Assembly: GCA_902783035.1 (NCBI GenBank)
Contig: CACZPK010000121.1
Coordinates: 1-43,342 of the forward strand
Direction: 5' to 3'
DNA length: 43,342 nucleotides
Source: Oscillospiraceae bacterium
Lineage (GTDB): Bacteria > Bacillota > Clostridia > Oscillospirales > Oscillospiraceae
The stretch's first letter is position 1. The number at the start of each line of letters is the position of its first letter. The notes below the pieces were generated by a model. It was not told the DNA's origin, did no database searches, and saw nothing but the letters and a program-made list of their open reading frames with translations. Of this stretch, positions 1 to 7,514 are shown piece after piece. The position numbers were made by a program, and so were the translations under genes.

Positions 1-392
1 CGCATCCCCGTGGCGATGATGAGCTTGAAGTAGGTTTCGTACTTGAGGCTCTCCTGTTCCAGTGCGGCGATGATCTTTTGCGTGGTCGCCTCGTCCGCGA
101 CACGGATCTGCTTGCGCGTGCCGCTGTAGCGATACGTCCGCCACGCAGGGTTGTGGTCGAGAAAGCCACCCTCCATCGCGTCGGAGAGGATGCCGCACAG
201 ACAGGCGTGGACACCCTCTACCGTCGCTTCGGAGAGCGGCTTTCCGTTGTTGAGGTTCTTTGCCTTCCGCAGCTCGGAGTAGAGCTTGCGGAAGTGTTCG
301 GTCTGCCGCGCCTCTCTGCGCCGTCCCGCGAGGTCGTAGCCCATCGACACGACGAGCAGGTAGCTGTTGCCGCGTTTTCGGATGCTTGCCAT
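1..392 (-). CDS. Tyrosine recombinase (integrase), 3' end outside window, internally shortened
   Basis: A minus-strand reading frame starts at an ATG at 390-392 behind a GGAAAGGAG-like ribosome binding site and runs off the left edge, so about 130 residues are visible. It begins MASIRKRGNSY, typical of the arm-binding domain of Tn916/phage-type integrases in Clostridia, and ends inside the catalytic domain at YFKLIIATGM, just before the first catalytic arginine. The segment between about residue 30 and the GKPLSEATVEGV motif is much shorter than in the family, so most of the SAM-like core-binding domain seems to be missing without loss of frame. It lies 127 bp downstream of a full-length integrase in the same orientation. 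Whether it still recombines DNA cannot be judged, because the catalytic residues lie outside the window. Family assignment is confident; the deletion is inferred from family length. Confidence 0.75.
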   Translation of the reverse strand, partial: MASIRKRGNSYLLVVSMGYDLAGRRREARQTEHFRKLYSELRKAKNLNNGKPLSEATVEGVHACLCGILSDAMEGGFLDHNPAWRTYRYSGTRKQIRVADEATTQKIIAALEQESLKYETYFKLIIATGM

Positions 393-519
393 GATCGTAT
401 GCTCCTTTCCTTCTGCACTCGGCACTTCCGAGCTTTCTTGCTAGCACACAATACCGAAGGCGGTGGGAGAAAGCTACTGTAAAGATGTGCGGAAACGCAG
501 ATTCTACGAAAGCGACAAG

Positions 520-1698
520 CTACGCGCTTCTACCCTCCACACTGTCCGGGATGATGCCGGAAATCACGCGCGCCGCTTCGAGCTTGCGCTCCATCTGCGG
601 ATGGCAGTAGGTGCGCTCCAAAAACGACGTGTCCCCATGTCCCGCGAGGTCGGCAACCGTCTGCTTGTCGTCCACGCCGCCGTGGAGCAGCGTCGTCACA
701 TACAGGTGCCGGAGCGTGTGCAAATGGTACTCCCTGCTGAACCCGTGGCGGTCATAGAACTTCCGCAGATGCTTTGTGAACGTGTCGGGATGGATCAGCC
801 GACCGAGCTCGTCGGTGAAAAGATACGCGCTGAACGGATAGCGGTTGCGCTTTGCCTCGCGGCTCTTGTAGACGAAGAACGCGGAGATGAGCAACGACAT
901 ACCCTCGTCGAGAGCGATGACGCGGGTGCGTCCGTTCTTCGTTGTGCCCTCGACCACGCCGATGCCCGCGACGCTGCTGCGGGAGCGGCTGACGACCATC
1001 GACAGCTCGGCGACGCTCTCAAACGGGAAGTCCGACCACTTGAGCGCGCAGAGCTCGCCGCGGCGACAGCCGGTGCAGATCGCGAGCAGATAGTAGACGA
1101 TGTAATGGAAGGGTTCCTCCGTGAGCGCGCGCAGGAAACGCGCTGCCTCGTCGGGATCGGGAATGAACTGTTCCCGCGGTTCCGTATCGGGCAGGTCGAT
1201 CATGCGCGCGGGGTTCTTCTGGATGATCTCGTTGCGTTTCGCGTCGGAGAGCACCGCGGAGACGGCGGTGAGGTACTTCTGCACGGTCGCCTCCTGGACG
1301 GGCTTGCCGTGATGCGTCCGCTTCCGAAGCTCAATGAGCATATTCTCGAGCGCGATCGGACGGAGTTTTGAAAGAGGAATCGTGCCGATGTACTGGAACG
1401 TCACCTCCAGCATTCTCGTGTACATCGCCAGCGTGCTGGGCGCGTAATTCGCCTGCCGCTTGAGCCAGCTCCGGGCGAAGTCCTCGAACGGCGTATCGGC
1501 ATCCTCGCCGAAGCCGTTCTTCACCAGCCGCTCGAAGTCCTCCGCCTCGTGCGCGACGTACTGCGCGATAGAGCGCGGGTGAACGCTTTCGGGAACGTGG
1601 ATGGTCTTGGCACGGGAAATCTTTTTTCCATTGGTACGGTAACCGTTGCTGACGGTGATCTTGTATTTGCGGGGATCGATTTTCTTGATGCTTGCCAT
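520..1698 (-). CDS. Tyrosine site-specific recombinase (phage/ICE-type integrase)
   Basis: This 392-residue protein has the full architecture of an integrase: an N-terminal arm-binding domain (about 1-60), a SAM-like core-binding domain (about 65-170) and a C-terminal catalytic domain. The catalytic set is visible: Arg212 in TGCRRGE, Lys254 after the beta-turn, His327 and Arg330 in HTLRH, His354 in LAGHGD and the nucleophile Tyr364 in ERTYCH. The ATG at 1698 follows AAAGGAG. Such enzymes integrate and excise mobile elements by strand exchange through a 3'-phosphotyrosine. It is followed by a second, shortened integrase and preceded by a small acidic protein, all on the minus strand. No conjugation or mobilisation genes are visible, so the element must extend to the left or be a remnant. 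The att site was not identified. Confidence 0.9.
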   Translation of the reverse strand: MASIKKIDPRKYKITVSNGYRTNGKKISRAKTIHVPESVHPRSIAQYVAHEAEDFERLVKNGFGEDADTPFEDFARSWLKRQANYAPSTLAMYTRMLEVTFQYIGTIPLSKLRPIALENMLIELRKRTHHGKPVQEATVQKYLTAVSAVLSDAKRNEIIQKNPARMIDLPDTEPREQFIPDPDEAARFLRALTEEPFHYIVYYLLAICTGCRRGELCALKWSDFPFESVAELSMVVSRSRSSVAGIGVVEGTTKNGRTRVIALDEGMSLLISAFFVYKSREAKRNRYPFSAYLFTDELGRLIHPDTFTKHLRKFYDRHGFSREYHLHTLRHLYVTTLLHGGVDDKQTVADLAGHGDTSFLERTYCHPQMERKLEAARVISGIIPDSVEGRSA

Positions 1699-1738
1699 AT
1701 CGGACTCCTTTCCGTTTTAATCGGGGGAACAGCCCGCG

Positions 1739-2080
1739 TCACATCGACATGCTCATGCCAAAGCCGTGGTACTCCTCAAACTCTTCCTCTTCGGCAAGCC
1801 GCTGCTGCTCTTCCTCCTCGGCGCGAAGGCGCAGTTCTTCTTTCTCCGCCATTCGCTGCCGTTGCTCTTCCGCCTGCCGCCGTTCCTGCTCCTCGGCTTG
1901 ACGCTGCTTTTCCTTTTCTTCCGCCTCGGTTTCAGCCCTAGCATGGGCGTTGGCAATCATCTGGCACATGATCAGGTCGGACAGCTCCGCCGCCGCGCGC
2001 ATCGTGGCTTCGGCGACCTGCGCGTCCGAGACGTTGTCCTTGTCCTGTACGGTTACGCCCCATGAAAAAGATCCTCCCAC
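1739..2080 (-). CDS. Small acidic coiled-coil protein of unknown function
   Basis: A 113-residue product, unrecognised. Residues 1-45 are mixed (VSDAQVAEATMRAAAELSDLIMCQMI). Residues 46-105 are almost entirely Glu, Gln, Arg, Lys and Ala in a heptad-like pattern, expected to form one long charged helix. It ends with a Met/Ser tail (GFGMSMSM). The only in-frame upstream start is a GTG at 2080; a stop lies three codons earlier. A better ribosome binding site (GGGAGGA) positions an ATG in a different frame, so the 5' end may be shifted or truncated. It ends 40 bp upstream of the full-length integrase on the same strand and may be co-transcribed with it, which suggests a mobile-element accessory role, but nothing in the sequence shows a function. 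Confidence 0.5.
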   Translation of the reverse strand: MGGSFSWGVTVQDKDNVSDAQVAEATMRAAAELSDLIMCQMIANAHARAETEAEEKEKQRQAEEQERRQAEEQRQRMAEKEELRLRAEEEEQQRLAEEEEFEEYHGFGMSMSM

Positions 2081-2113
2081 TATACGTCAGGAAATCTCGA
2101 TTTTGAGGGGGTA

Positions 2114-2147
2114 TCCTTTGCAAAGGAAACTGGCCGTACAAGCCAGT
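2114..2147. other. Palindrome plus small inverted repeat at the edge of the mobile-element remnant
   Basis: TCCTTTGCAAAGGA (2114-2127) is a perfect 14-bp palindrome. It is followed immediately by ACTGGC (2129-2134) and its inverted copy GCCAGT (2142-2147). The site lies just upstream of the minus-strand integrase cluster, between it and the redox remnants. It could be an operator or a recombinase or excisionase site; no direct repeat marking an attachment core was found. Confidence 0.3.
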
Positions 2148-2226
2148 CGCCGCACCGACTTGAAGCGCACCAAAAATTTTTGAGCATTTTCATTCGGCAG
2201 GATATCCTTCGATTGGAGCGATGCAA

Positions 2227-2563
2227 ATGGCAAAGAAAATCATTATCCTCAATGGCAGTCCCCGCGCAAACGGCAACACCTCGACGCTGACGGCAGAGTT
2301 CAAGCGCGGCGCGGAGGAAGCGGGCAATGAGGTGACGGAGTTTCACCTCTCCCGCATGAAGATCAACGGCTGCCTCGGCTGCTGGCATGGCGGCGGAGGG
2401 CGCGGGCTTCGAGGAAAGCGAGCATTGGTACGACCATCTGGAGCGGCACATCGGCGGGAAGAGCCTCGGCAAGATCCTCTGCGGCTATGTGACGCAGCCG
2501 GGAGATACCGATGGGAAAAAGGAACTGCGCGAGGCGTATGAGCTCGGCAAGTCCATCCAATAA
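2227..2563 (+). pseudogene. NADPH-dependent FMN reductase / flavodoxin-fold protein, internally deleted and frameshifted
   Basis: The frame starting at ATG 2227 (GGAG eight bases upstream) encodes MAKKIIILNGSPRANGNTST, the phosphate-binding start of the NADPH-dependent FMN reductase family, and continues to KINGCLGCW. After about base 2384 the family continues in another frame: MAAEGAGFEESEHWYDHLERH and onward to a C-terminus ending AYELGKSIQ, with stop at 2561-2563. The middle, including most of the flavin-binding core, is absent. Compared with the usual 170-200 residues, about 60-80 codons are missing and the frame is broken at the junction, so no functional enzyme is expected. It is the first of four consecutive damaged genes on this strand. 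Confidence 0.75.
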
Positions 2564-2585
2564 TTTTTGAAAGGAAGTCAATGAC

Positions 2586-3021
2586 ATGATGAAAGATTTC
2601 GGCGTACAGCCCTATCTGTACCCCATGCCGACCTATATGATCGGCACCTACAACGAGGATGACACCGTGGACGTCATGATGATGGCGTGGGGCGGCATCT
2701 GCGCGGAGGATATGGTCGCGCTCAACCTCGAAGAAGATCACAAGACCGTCGCCAACCTCAAATCGCGCAAGGCGTTCACGCTCTCCGTCCCCGGCACGAA
2801 CACGATCAAGGAGTCCGATTTCTTCGGCATCGCCAGCGCCAACAAGGTCGCGGAAAAATTTGCGCGCAGCGGCCTGCACGCAGAAAAGAGCAGCCGCGTG
2901 GATGCGCCCATTGTCACGGAGTATCCGCTGACGCTGGAGTGCGAGGTCGCGGAGTTTCAGCAGCAGCCCTACGGCCTGCGTGTGCTCGGCAAGATCGTAA
3001 ACGTACTTGCGGACGATCCGA
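2586..3021 (+). pseudogene. Flavin reductase-like protein (DIM6/NTAB type), 3' truncated
   Basis: Starting at ATG 2586, about 145 residues match the flavin reductase-like FMN-binding family of anaerobes: PMPTYMIGTYNEDDTVDVMMMAWGG, then a run containing NLEEDHKTVANL, KAFTLSVPG and FFGIASANKVAEKFARSGLH, then LRVLGKIVNVLADD. The similarity stops abruptly near 3020, where the C-terminal quarter should follow. There the sequence becomes the C-terminal half of a nitroreductase in another frame. The open frame reads on into unrelated residues until 3236. I infer a deletion joining two neighbouring redox genes. The retained part keeps the FMN-binding barrel strands but lacks the C-terminal dimer segment. 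Confidence 0.7.
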
Positions 3022-3360
3022 TCCCTGACTCACGCGACCTACGACGCGCCGCTGGTGTTCCTGCTGTGTTCCGACGAGAGGCGCACATGGAAAAGCCCGA
3101 TGGAACTGGGGTACAGCACCGGCGAAATGGATGTGAGCATCGTCTGTACGCACATGATGCTGGAAGCGTGGGAGCTCGGCCTCGGCTCGGTGTGGGTGCG
3201 GCTGTTCGACGCGCGCGAGGTTGCATCGGCGTTTGAACTGCTCCAATATATCAAGCCGATCTGCCTGTTGCCTGTCGGCTACGCAACGGACGATTGCGTA
3301 CCCTATGCCCCGTGGCATGATGTGTACCGGCCTGTTCAGGATTTTACAGAGGAGTTGTAA
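3022..3360 (+). pseudogene. Nitroreductase-family protein, C-terminal half only
   Basis: In the frame ending at TAA 3358-3360, the translation contains THATYDAPLVFLLC, GYSTGEMDVSIVCTHMMLEAWE, LGLGSVWVRLFD and CLLPVGYAT, and ends near FTEEL. This is the C-terminal half of an FMN-dependent nitroreductase of the small anaerobic type. The N-terminal half, with the Arg/Ser FMN-phosphate site, is absent because the upstream sequence belongs to a truncated flavin reductase in another frame. No plausible start codon with a ribosome binding site precedes it. It is two bases from the next damaged gene, as expected if the set was once an operon of redox enzymes. Confidence 0.7.
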
Positions 3361-3362
3361 GC

Positions 3363-3606
3363 ATGAGTGATCTTCGCAACGTCCCCGGCATCGGGGCAAA
3401 GAAAGAGGCGGAGCTGGTCGCACTTGGCTATCCGACGCTCGAATCGCTGAAGGACGCCGACCCGGACGACCTCTATCTCCGCGCATCGGTCAACGAGGGG
3501 CATCAGTTGGATAAATGCGTTCCGCTGCGTGGTCGCCTACGCAAAAGACCCTGCGCCCGATCCGCAGAAGTATCGCTGGTGGTATTTTGCGGATAAGAAA
3601 AAATAG
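3363..3606 (+). pseudogene. Cdd1-like helix-hairpin-helix protein, frameshifted
   Basis: The ATG at 3363 begins MSDLRNVPGIGAKKEAELVALGYPT, a helix-hairpin-helix of the 'pathogenicity locus' Cdd1 family, about 80-90 residues in Clostridia. Similarity proceeds to about residue 51 (HQLDKC) and then resumes in another frame as AFRCVVAYAKDPAPDPQKYRW through WWYFADKKK, with stop at 3604-3606. A few bases or codons are missing near 3515. The N-terminal frame instead runs to a stop at 3596 with an unrelated tail. The family probably binds DNA through the HhH, but its biological role is not established. Confidence 0.7.
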
Positions 3607-3645
3607 TGATGCGCGAACGTCCGCGAGTAGTTCATGCGCAACTTA

Positions 3646-3680
3646 GGGAGGCAGCTCCGCTTGGAGCCGCCTCCCTTTTG
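3646..3680 (+). terminator. Intrinsic terminator after the redox remnants
   Basis: A 13-bp stem with one mismatch (GGGAGGCAGCTCC against GGAGCCGCCTCCC), a four-base loop and a TTTTG run. It closes the plus-strand block ending at 3606 and also separates it from the convergent EamA permease. Confidence 0.75.
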
Positions 3681-3714
3681 CATTTCGATATCGGACTGTG
3701 CGCTGCCGAACCTG

Positions 3715-4605
3715 TTACAACTCTGCCGGAACAGACGGGATATCGCGTTTTTTCTGCTTTGCGGTGCGGGAGAGCAGAATGCTCGACAGGATCAGCACCG
3801 CGCCGATCACGCCGGTCACGCCCTGCCACTCATGCAGAAACAGCCAGCCCATCACGCAGGTGGCAAGCGGGTTGAGCGCGCAGAACAAGCAGGCTTTTTC
3901 ACTGGGAACATATCGCTGCGCCAGCGGCTGGAGCGCCGTTCCAATGCTGCTGCACACGATGGCGAGAAGCAGAATGCCGACCCACTCCCGCGGCGTCTCC
4001 GGCAGACGGGGCGCTTCAAAGAGAAGACTTGCCGCCGCAGACAACACGCCGACCGTGCCGATCGTCACAAATCCCAGCAGTAACGGGTCGTCCTGATGAG
4101 AGAGCCGGTCTGTCAAAATGATGTAGGCAGTGTAGAGCAGGGCGCATCCCATGCACACCGCCGCTCCCGCCGACAGTGAAAACCGTCCGTTACGCAAAAG
4201 CAGAAAGCCCACGCCCAGCAAAGCCAGCGCGGCACACAGGAGGCTTTGCCGGTTCGGCAGACGCCGGTGCAGCGCGGCCTCCGCCAGAGGAACCAGAACG
4301 ATCGCCGTATTCTCCAGAAAGGCAACGATGGCGGAGGAATCCGTCATGCGAAGCCCTTGCAGCTCAATCGCAATGATGGTGAAGAACACAACGCCCAGCG
4401 CGCCGCCGCGCGCTAAAGTACTCCGTCGGAGCTTCTTCAAATCGCATCGGGCAAAGGGAAACAGGCAGAAGAACGCAATGCCGAAGCGAAGCGTCATCAG
4501 ATTAAACGTCGCAAACCCGCCAAGGCTGGCCTTGACAATGAGGAGCGAGGTCGCGCGGGCAATAATGACCGTTGCAAGCAATGCTTCCGCTTTTTTGTAG
4601 GACAC
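3715..4605 (-). CDS. EamA/DMT-family permease
   Basis: A 296-residue integral membrane protein with ten predicted hydrophobic segments arranged as two EamA repeats of five helices. Examples are LLATVIIARATSLLIV near the N-terminus and GVTGVIGAVLILSSILLSR near the C-terminus. This superfamily exports or exchanges small metabolites such as amino acids; the substrate here cannot be told from sequence. I prefer the GTG at 4605 over an upstream ATG at 4692, because GTG 4605 has GGAGG at ideal spacing and the upstream start would overlap the promoter and the LysR start. It is divergent from a LysR regulator only 87 bp away, which very likely controls it. Length and topology are typical and no lesion is seen. 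Confidence 0.85.
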   Translation of the reverse strand: MSYKKAEALLATVIIARATSLLIVKASLGGFATFNLMTLRFGIAFFCLFPFARCDLKKLRRSTLARGGALGVVFFTIIAIELQGLRMTDSSAIVAFLENTAIVLVPLAEAALHRRLPNRQSLLCAALALLGVGFLLLRNGRFSLSAGAAVCMGCALLYTAYIILTDRLSHQDDPLLLGFVTIGTVGVLSAAASLLFEAPRLPETPREWVGILLLAIVCSSIGTALQPLAQRYVPSEKACLFCALNPLATCVMGWLFLHEWQGVTGVIGAVLILSSILLSRTAKQKKRDIPSVPAEL

Positions 4606-4640
4606 TGTGCTCGCCTCCTTGACAAAACCATAGCACAGAG

Positions 4641-4670
4641 TTATCTTTGTGTAAAGCGATAATAAGTCAA
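4641..4670 (-). promoter_or_regulatory. Divergent EamA/LysR control region with LysR-type box
   Basis: On the minus strand, TTGACT (4665-4670) and AGATAA (4641-4646) form a plausible promoter for the permease with an 18-base spacer. TTATC (4641-4645) and GATAA (4658-4662) form a perfect inverted repeat inside it, matching the T-N11-A style of LysR operators. The box sits between the two divergent starts. Confidence 0.45.
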
Positions 4671-4692
4671 GAATACTGTGAGGAAAACGCAC

Positions 4693-5568
4693 ATGGATAC
4701 CGAAAAAATAGCCGCGCTTTTGCGCGCGCTGGAGCTGGGCAGCTTATCCGCGGCGGCGGAACAGCTTGGCTATACGCCGTCCGGCATCAGCCGGATGATG
4801 GCGTCGCTGGAGGGAGAGCTGGGATTTCCGCTGCTGATCCGCTCACGGGAGGGCCTGCGCCCGACACGGGAGTGTGAACACCTGCTGACGCATTTCCGCG
4901 CTTTGACGGCGGAGGCGGAGCGCGGCGGACATATTGCAAACGCCCTGCGCGGCTTGGAAAGCGGCGAGGTCTACGTCGGCACACCCTATCCTGCGTTTTT
5001 CCAGAAGCTGTCCCGCCTGATGGCGGCGTTCAGCAATCGGCATCCGAACATCCACATCGGTCTTCTGGAGGGCATGAGCACGGAGCTTGCCCAAAAAGTC
5101 GAGCGGCGCGAGGCGGACTTTTGCATCATCAGCCGCCGAAGCGGTGACTTTGACTGGATGCCGCTGCTGAGCGATCCGCTGGTGGCGCTTGTCTCGGACG
5201 ACCACTCTTTGGCGCGGCGGGAGGCTGTTACGCCCGATGACCTCGCACGTGAACCGTTTATCCAGCTTCACCCGGAGGTGGACACCGACTGCTCACGCTA
5301 TCTTGCACGGCATGGTATCAAACCGAACGTACGCTTTTCGTGCCGCGATACCTATGCTGTGTATCACATGGTCGAGGCGGGTCTCGGCGTCACCGTCGAT
5401 AACGCGATCTTTGCCTCACGCTTTCAAAGCAGCGCCGTCCGCGCTCTGCCGCTCGACCCGCCGGAGATCGTAGAGATCGGCATTGCGACGCCGCGCCGGG
5501 AGATGCTTTCTCCGGCCGCCGCCGCGTTTCTCGCGATGGCAAAGGATTATTTTACGACATTGTCATAG
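4693..5568 (+). CDS. LysR-family transcriptional regulator
   Basis: A 291-residue LysR protein. The N-terminal winged helix-turn-helix (about 1-60) reads SLSAAAEQLGYTPSGISRMMASLEGELGFPLL. The effector domain, with two periplasmic-binding-protein-like lobes, occupies about 90-290. The ATG at 4693 is chosen over GTG 4678 because the GTGAGG at 4678-4683 then serves as ribosome binding site. It is divergent from an EamA permease with an inverted repeat between them, the classic layout for a LysR activator of an exporter gene. The effector is unknown. No lesion is seen. Confidence 0.9.
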   Translation: MDTEKIAALLRALELGSLSAAAEQLGYTPSGISRMMASLEGELGFPLLIRSREGLRPTRECEHLLTHFRALTAEAERGGHIANALRGLESGEVYVGTPYPAFFQKLSRLMAAFSNRHPNIHIGLLEGMSTELAQKVERREADFCIISRRSGDFDWMPLLSDPLVALVSDDHSLARREAVTPDDLAREPFIQLHPEVDTDCSRYLARHGIKPNVRFSCRDTYAVYHMVEAGLGVTVDNAIFASRFQSSAVRALPLDPPEIVEIGIATPRREMLSPAAAAFLAMAKDYFTTLS

Positions 5569-5642
5569 ACTGTAATTCGGACTGTCCAAAGCGCCCCGAC
5601 TACTGTTTGACTACTAATTTGCGATGAAAGGAATCATGATCC

Positions 5643-7235
5643 ATGAGAAAAATAGTTACACTGAAGCTTGACAGCGGAGGCATCGATGCAGCGGCGGAGC
5701 GGATCGTCAGCTTTGCTCCATCAGATGGCGTAACAAGAAAAAACGTCCTTCGCACCAGGATCTTTCTGGAAGAGGCGATGGCTCGTTATCAGCAGGAGTT
5801 CGGAGAGGATGCCGAAGTACTCTTTGAGGAACACACCGGCGTCCGCTATCTGCACGCTGCGGTCAAGAACAAAGGGCCGGAATTCGATCCTTTTTCCAAT
5901 GAGCGGGGAGATGCGCAGGAAAGCGAGCTCATCATTGAGAAAATGCTTGATATGGAGGGAATCGTACCCGCGTAGACGTACCGGAACGGGTATAACATCC
6001 TTTCCGTCAGTTTTCTGAAGAAAAGATCTACGATCTCCCGGCTGGTTATTGCCCTGATCCTTTCCGTCGTATTGGGTGCGCTGTTCCATACCATTCCCAG
6101 CCAGGCAGGGATGGTTTTGGCGAATAAGATCTTTCAGCCCATTTACAACAGCTTTAACGGGATCATATCCTTTATTGCCGGTCCTTTGATTTTCCTGACC
6201 GCTCTGCTCGGCGTGGTAAGCGTAGGCAGCATATCCGGCCTGAGCAGGATCGGGAAACGCCTTCTCGTCATTTTCTTATCCTTTTTGGCTCTGTCGGGAA
6301 TTGCGACTTTTTTCTGTACGTTTCCCTTTATCAGTCTTGCATCGGAAAGCGGAACCATGTTGGATTACTCAGAGCTGTACCAGATGGTTCTGGATATTCT
6401 TCCCAGCAACATTATCGCGCCTTTTTTGAGCGGGAACTCACTGCAGATCGTCTGTATTGCCATGTTTTCGGGCGTTGCCATGCTGTTACTGTCCGAAAAG
6501 GTGAACGATTTGAAAAGGCTGTTGGAACAGCTCAACTATATTGTCCAATGGCTCATGAATCTGATCAGCCAGTTGGTACCGGCTTTTATCTTTATCAACG
6601 TCTTTAACCTGATCGTAAACGGACAGGCAAGAACCATCGTCTCAGCATACAAGCTGCTTTTGATGTATCTCGTTTCCATCGCGGCAGTGCTTGTGATTCA
6701 ACTCCTGCCCGTGTGTATCCGGGAAAAAGTCTCTCCACTGCTGGTTTTGCAAAAGAATCTCCCCGCCGCGCTCATCGGTCTGACCACCGCTTCCTCGTCG
6801 GCGGCATACAGCGAGAATATCCGCACCTGTCGGCGAGAGCTTGGGATCAGTGAGACTGTCGCCAATATCGGGGTTTCTCTGGGGCAGACGGTTTTTAAGC
6901 CCGGTGTGTATTTGGACTTCTTCCTGCTGGGCGTCTTTTGTGCGGAATTCTACAGCGTCCCGATTTCCCCGGGCAAACTGATCTCCTTTGCTCTGTTCTG
7001 CTACATTCTTTCCATCGCGGCGCCCCCGGTTCCCGGAGGCGGGCTCACCTGCTTTGCCCTGCTGACTGCCCAACTTGGACTTCCCGGTGACGCAGTCGCC
7101 TTGATGTGTACATTGGATATCATTCCGGATTTCCTGGTTACATCCCTGAATATGTGCGTGCTTCAGCAAGCACTGCTTCTAATTGACGGCAGCCTGGGGA
7201 GCCTCGACCGTTCTGTCCTGAAAAACAGGAAATAG
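5643..7235 (+). pseudogene. SDF (dicarboxylate/amino acid symporter)-family transporter with N-terminal GHKL-like domain, split by in-frame TAG
   Basis: One continuous frame of 531 codons is interrupted only by TAG at 5973-5975 (codon 111). Residues 1-110 contain TRIFLEEAMARYQQEFGED and AAVKNKGPEFDPF, resembling the N-box helix and the D-x-GpGF strand of RsbW/GHKL ATPases. After the stop the same frame continues TYRNGYNIL and then about eight membrane segments. SDF-family hairpin motifs TASSSAA and PVPGGG are present, but the NMDGT sodium motif is replaced by NIGVSLG. The ATG at 5643 has AAAGGA ten bases upstream. The soluble domain may sense or regulate transport (inference). The stop would produce a 110-residue soluble fragment; the membrane part would need the TTG at 6072 or readthrough. 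It could be a recent nonsense mutation of a Tyr codon or a sequencing error. Confidence 0.7.
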
Positions 7236-7407
7236 TATTTAAAACCCGAAGAATGCAGCAGCAATTCCGTGCACATCAACATGCTTTTTTCCATGTCATT
7301 TCACGCGGCAACTGCGAAATATGGCTGCGCGCTGACACACATCGAGCGGCAGTATCGCGTTGTCTGAAACGGCGCTGAAAAATCCGGGGGAAACGTTCGG
7401 AAACAGC

Positions 7408-7450
7408 AAAACGGAGCGGGAGTGAGGGTAATCCTCCCGCTCCGTTTTTT
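7408..7450. terminator. Bidirectional intrinsic terminator
   Basis: AAAACGGAGCGGGAG pairs perfectly with CTCCCGCTCCGTTTT around an 11-base loop, with T-runs on both strands. It lies between the convergent SDF-type transporter and the chemoreceptor and serves both. The remaining sequence from 7236 to 7514 shows no gene. Confidence 0.9.
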
Positions 7451-7514
7451 ATCAAGGGCACATGCGGATATCCGATGCGCCCTCCGGTAACCCCCGCTGA
7501 TGTAGGCACGGGGC

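Noticed and set aside
520-1371. Long plus-strand open frame opposite the integrase
   Set aside because: The minus-strand integrase has all catalytic residues; the plus frame has low-complexity composition and no ribosome binding site.
3007-3360. A complete small nitroreductase starting at TTG 3007
   Set aside because: The residues before THATYDAPL belong to the tail of the flavin reductase in another frame; the FMN-binding N-terminal half is absent.
5973-5975. TAG read as pyrrolysine or recoded
   Set aside because: No pyrrolysine genes are seen and other genes do not show systematic internal TAG; a point mutation or error is simpler.
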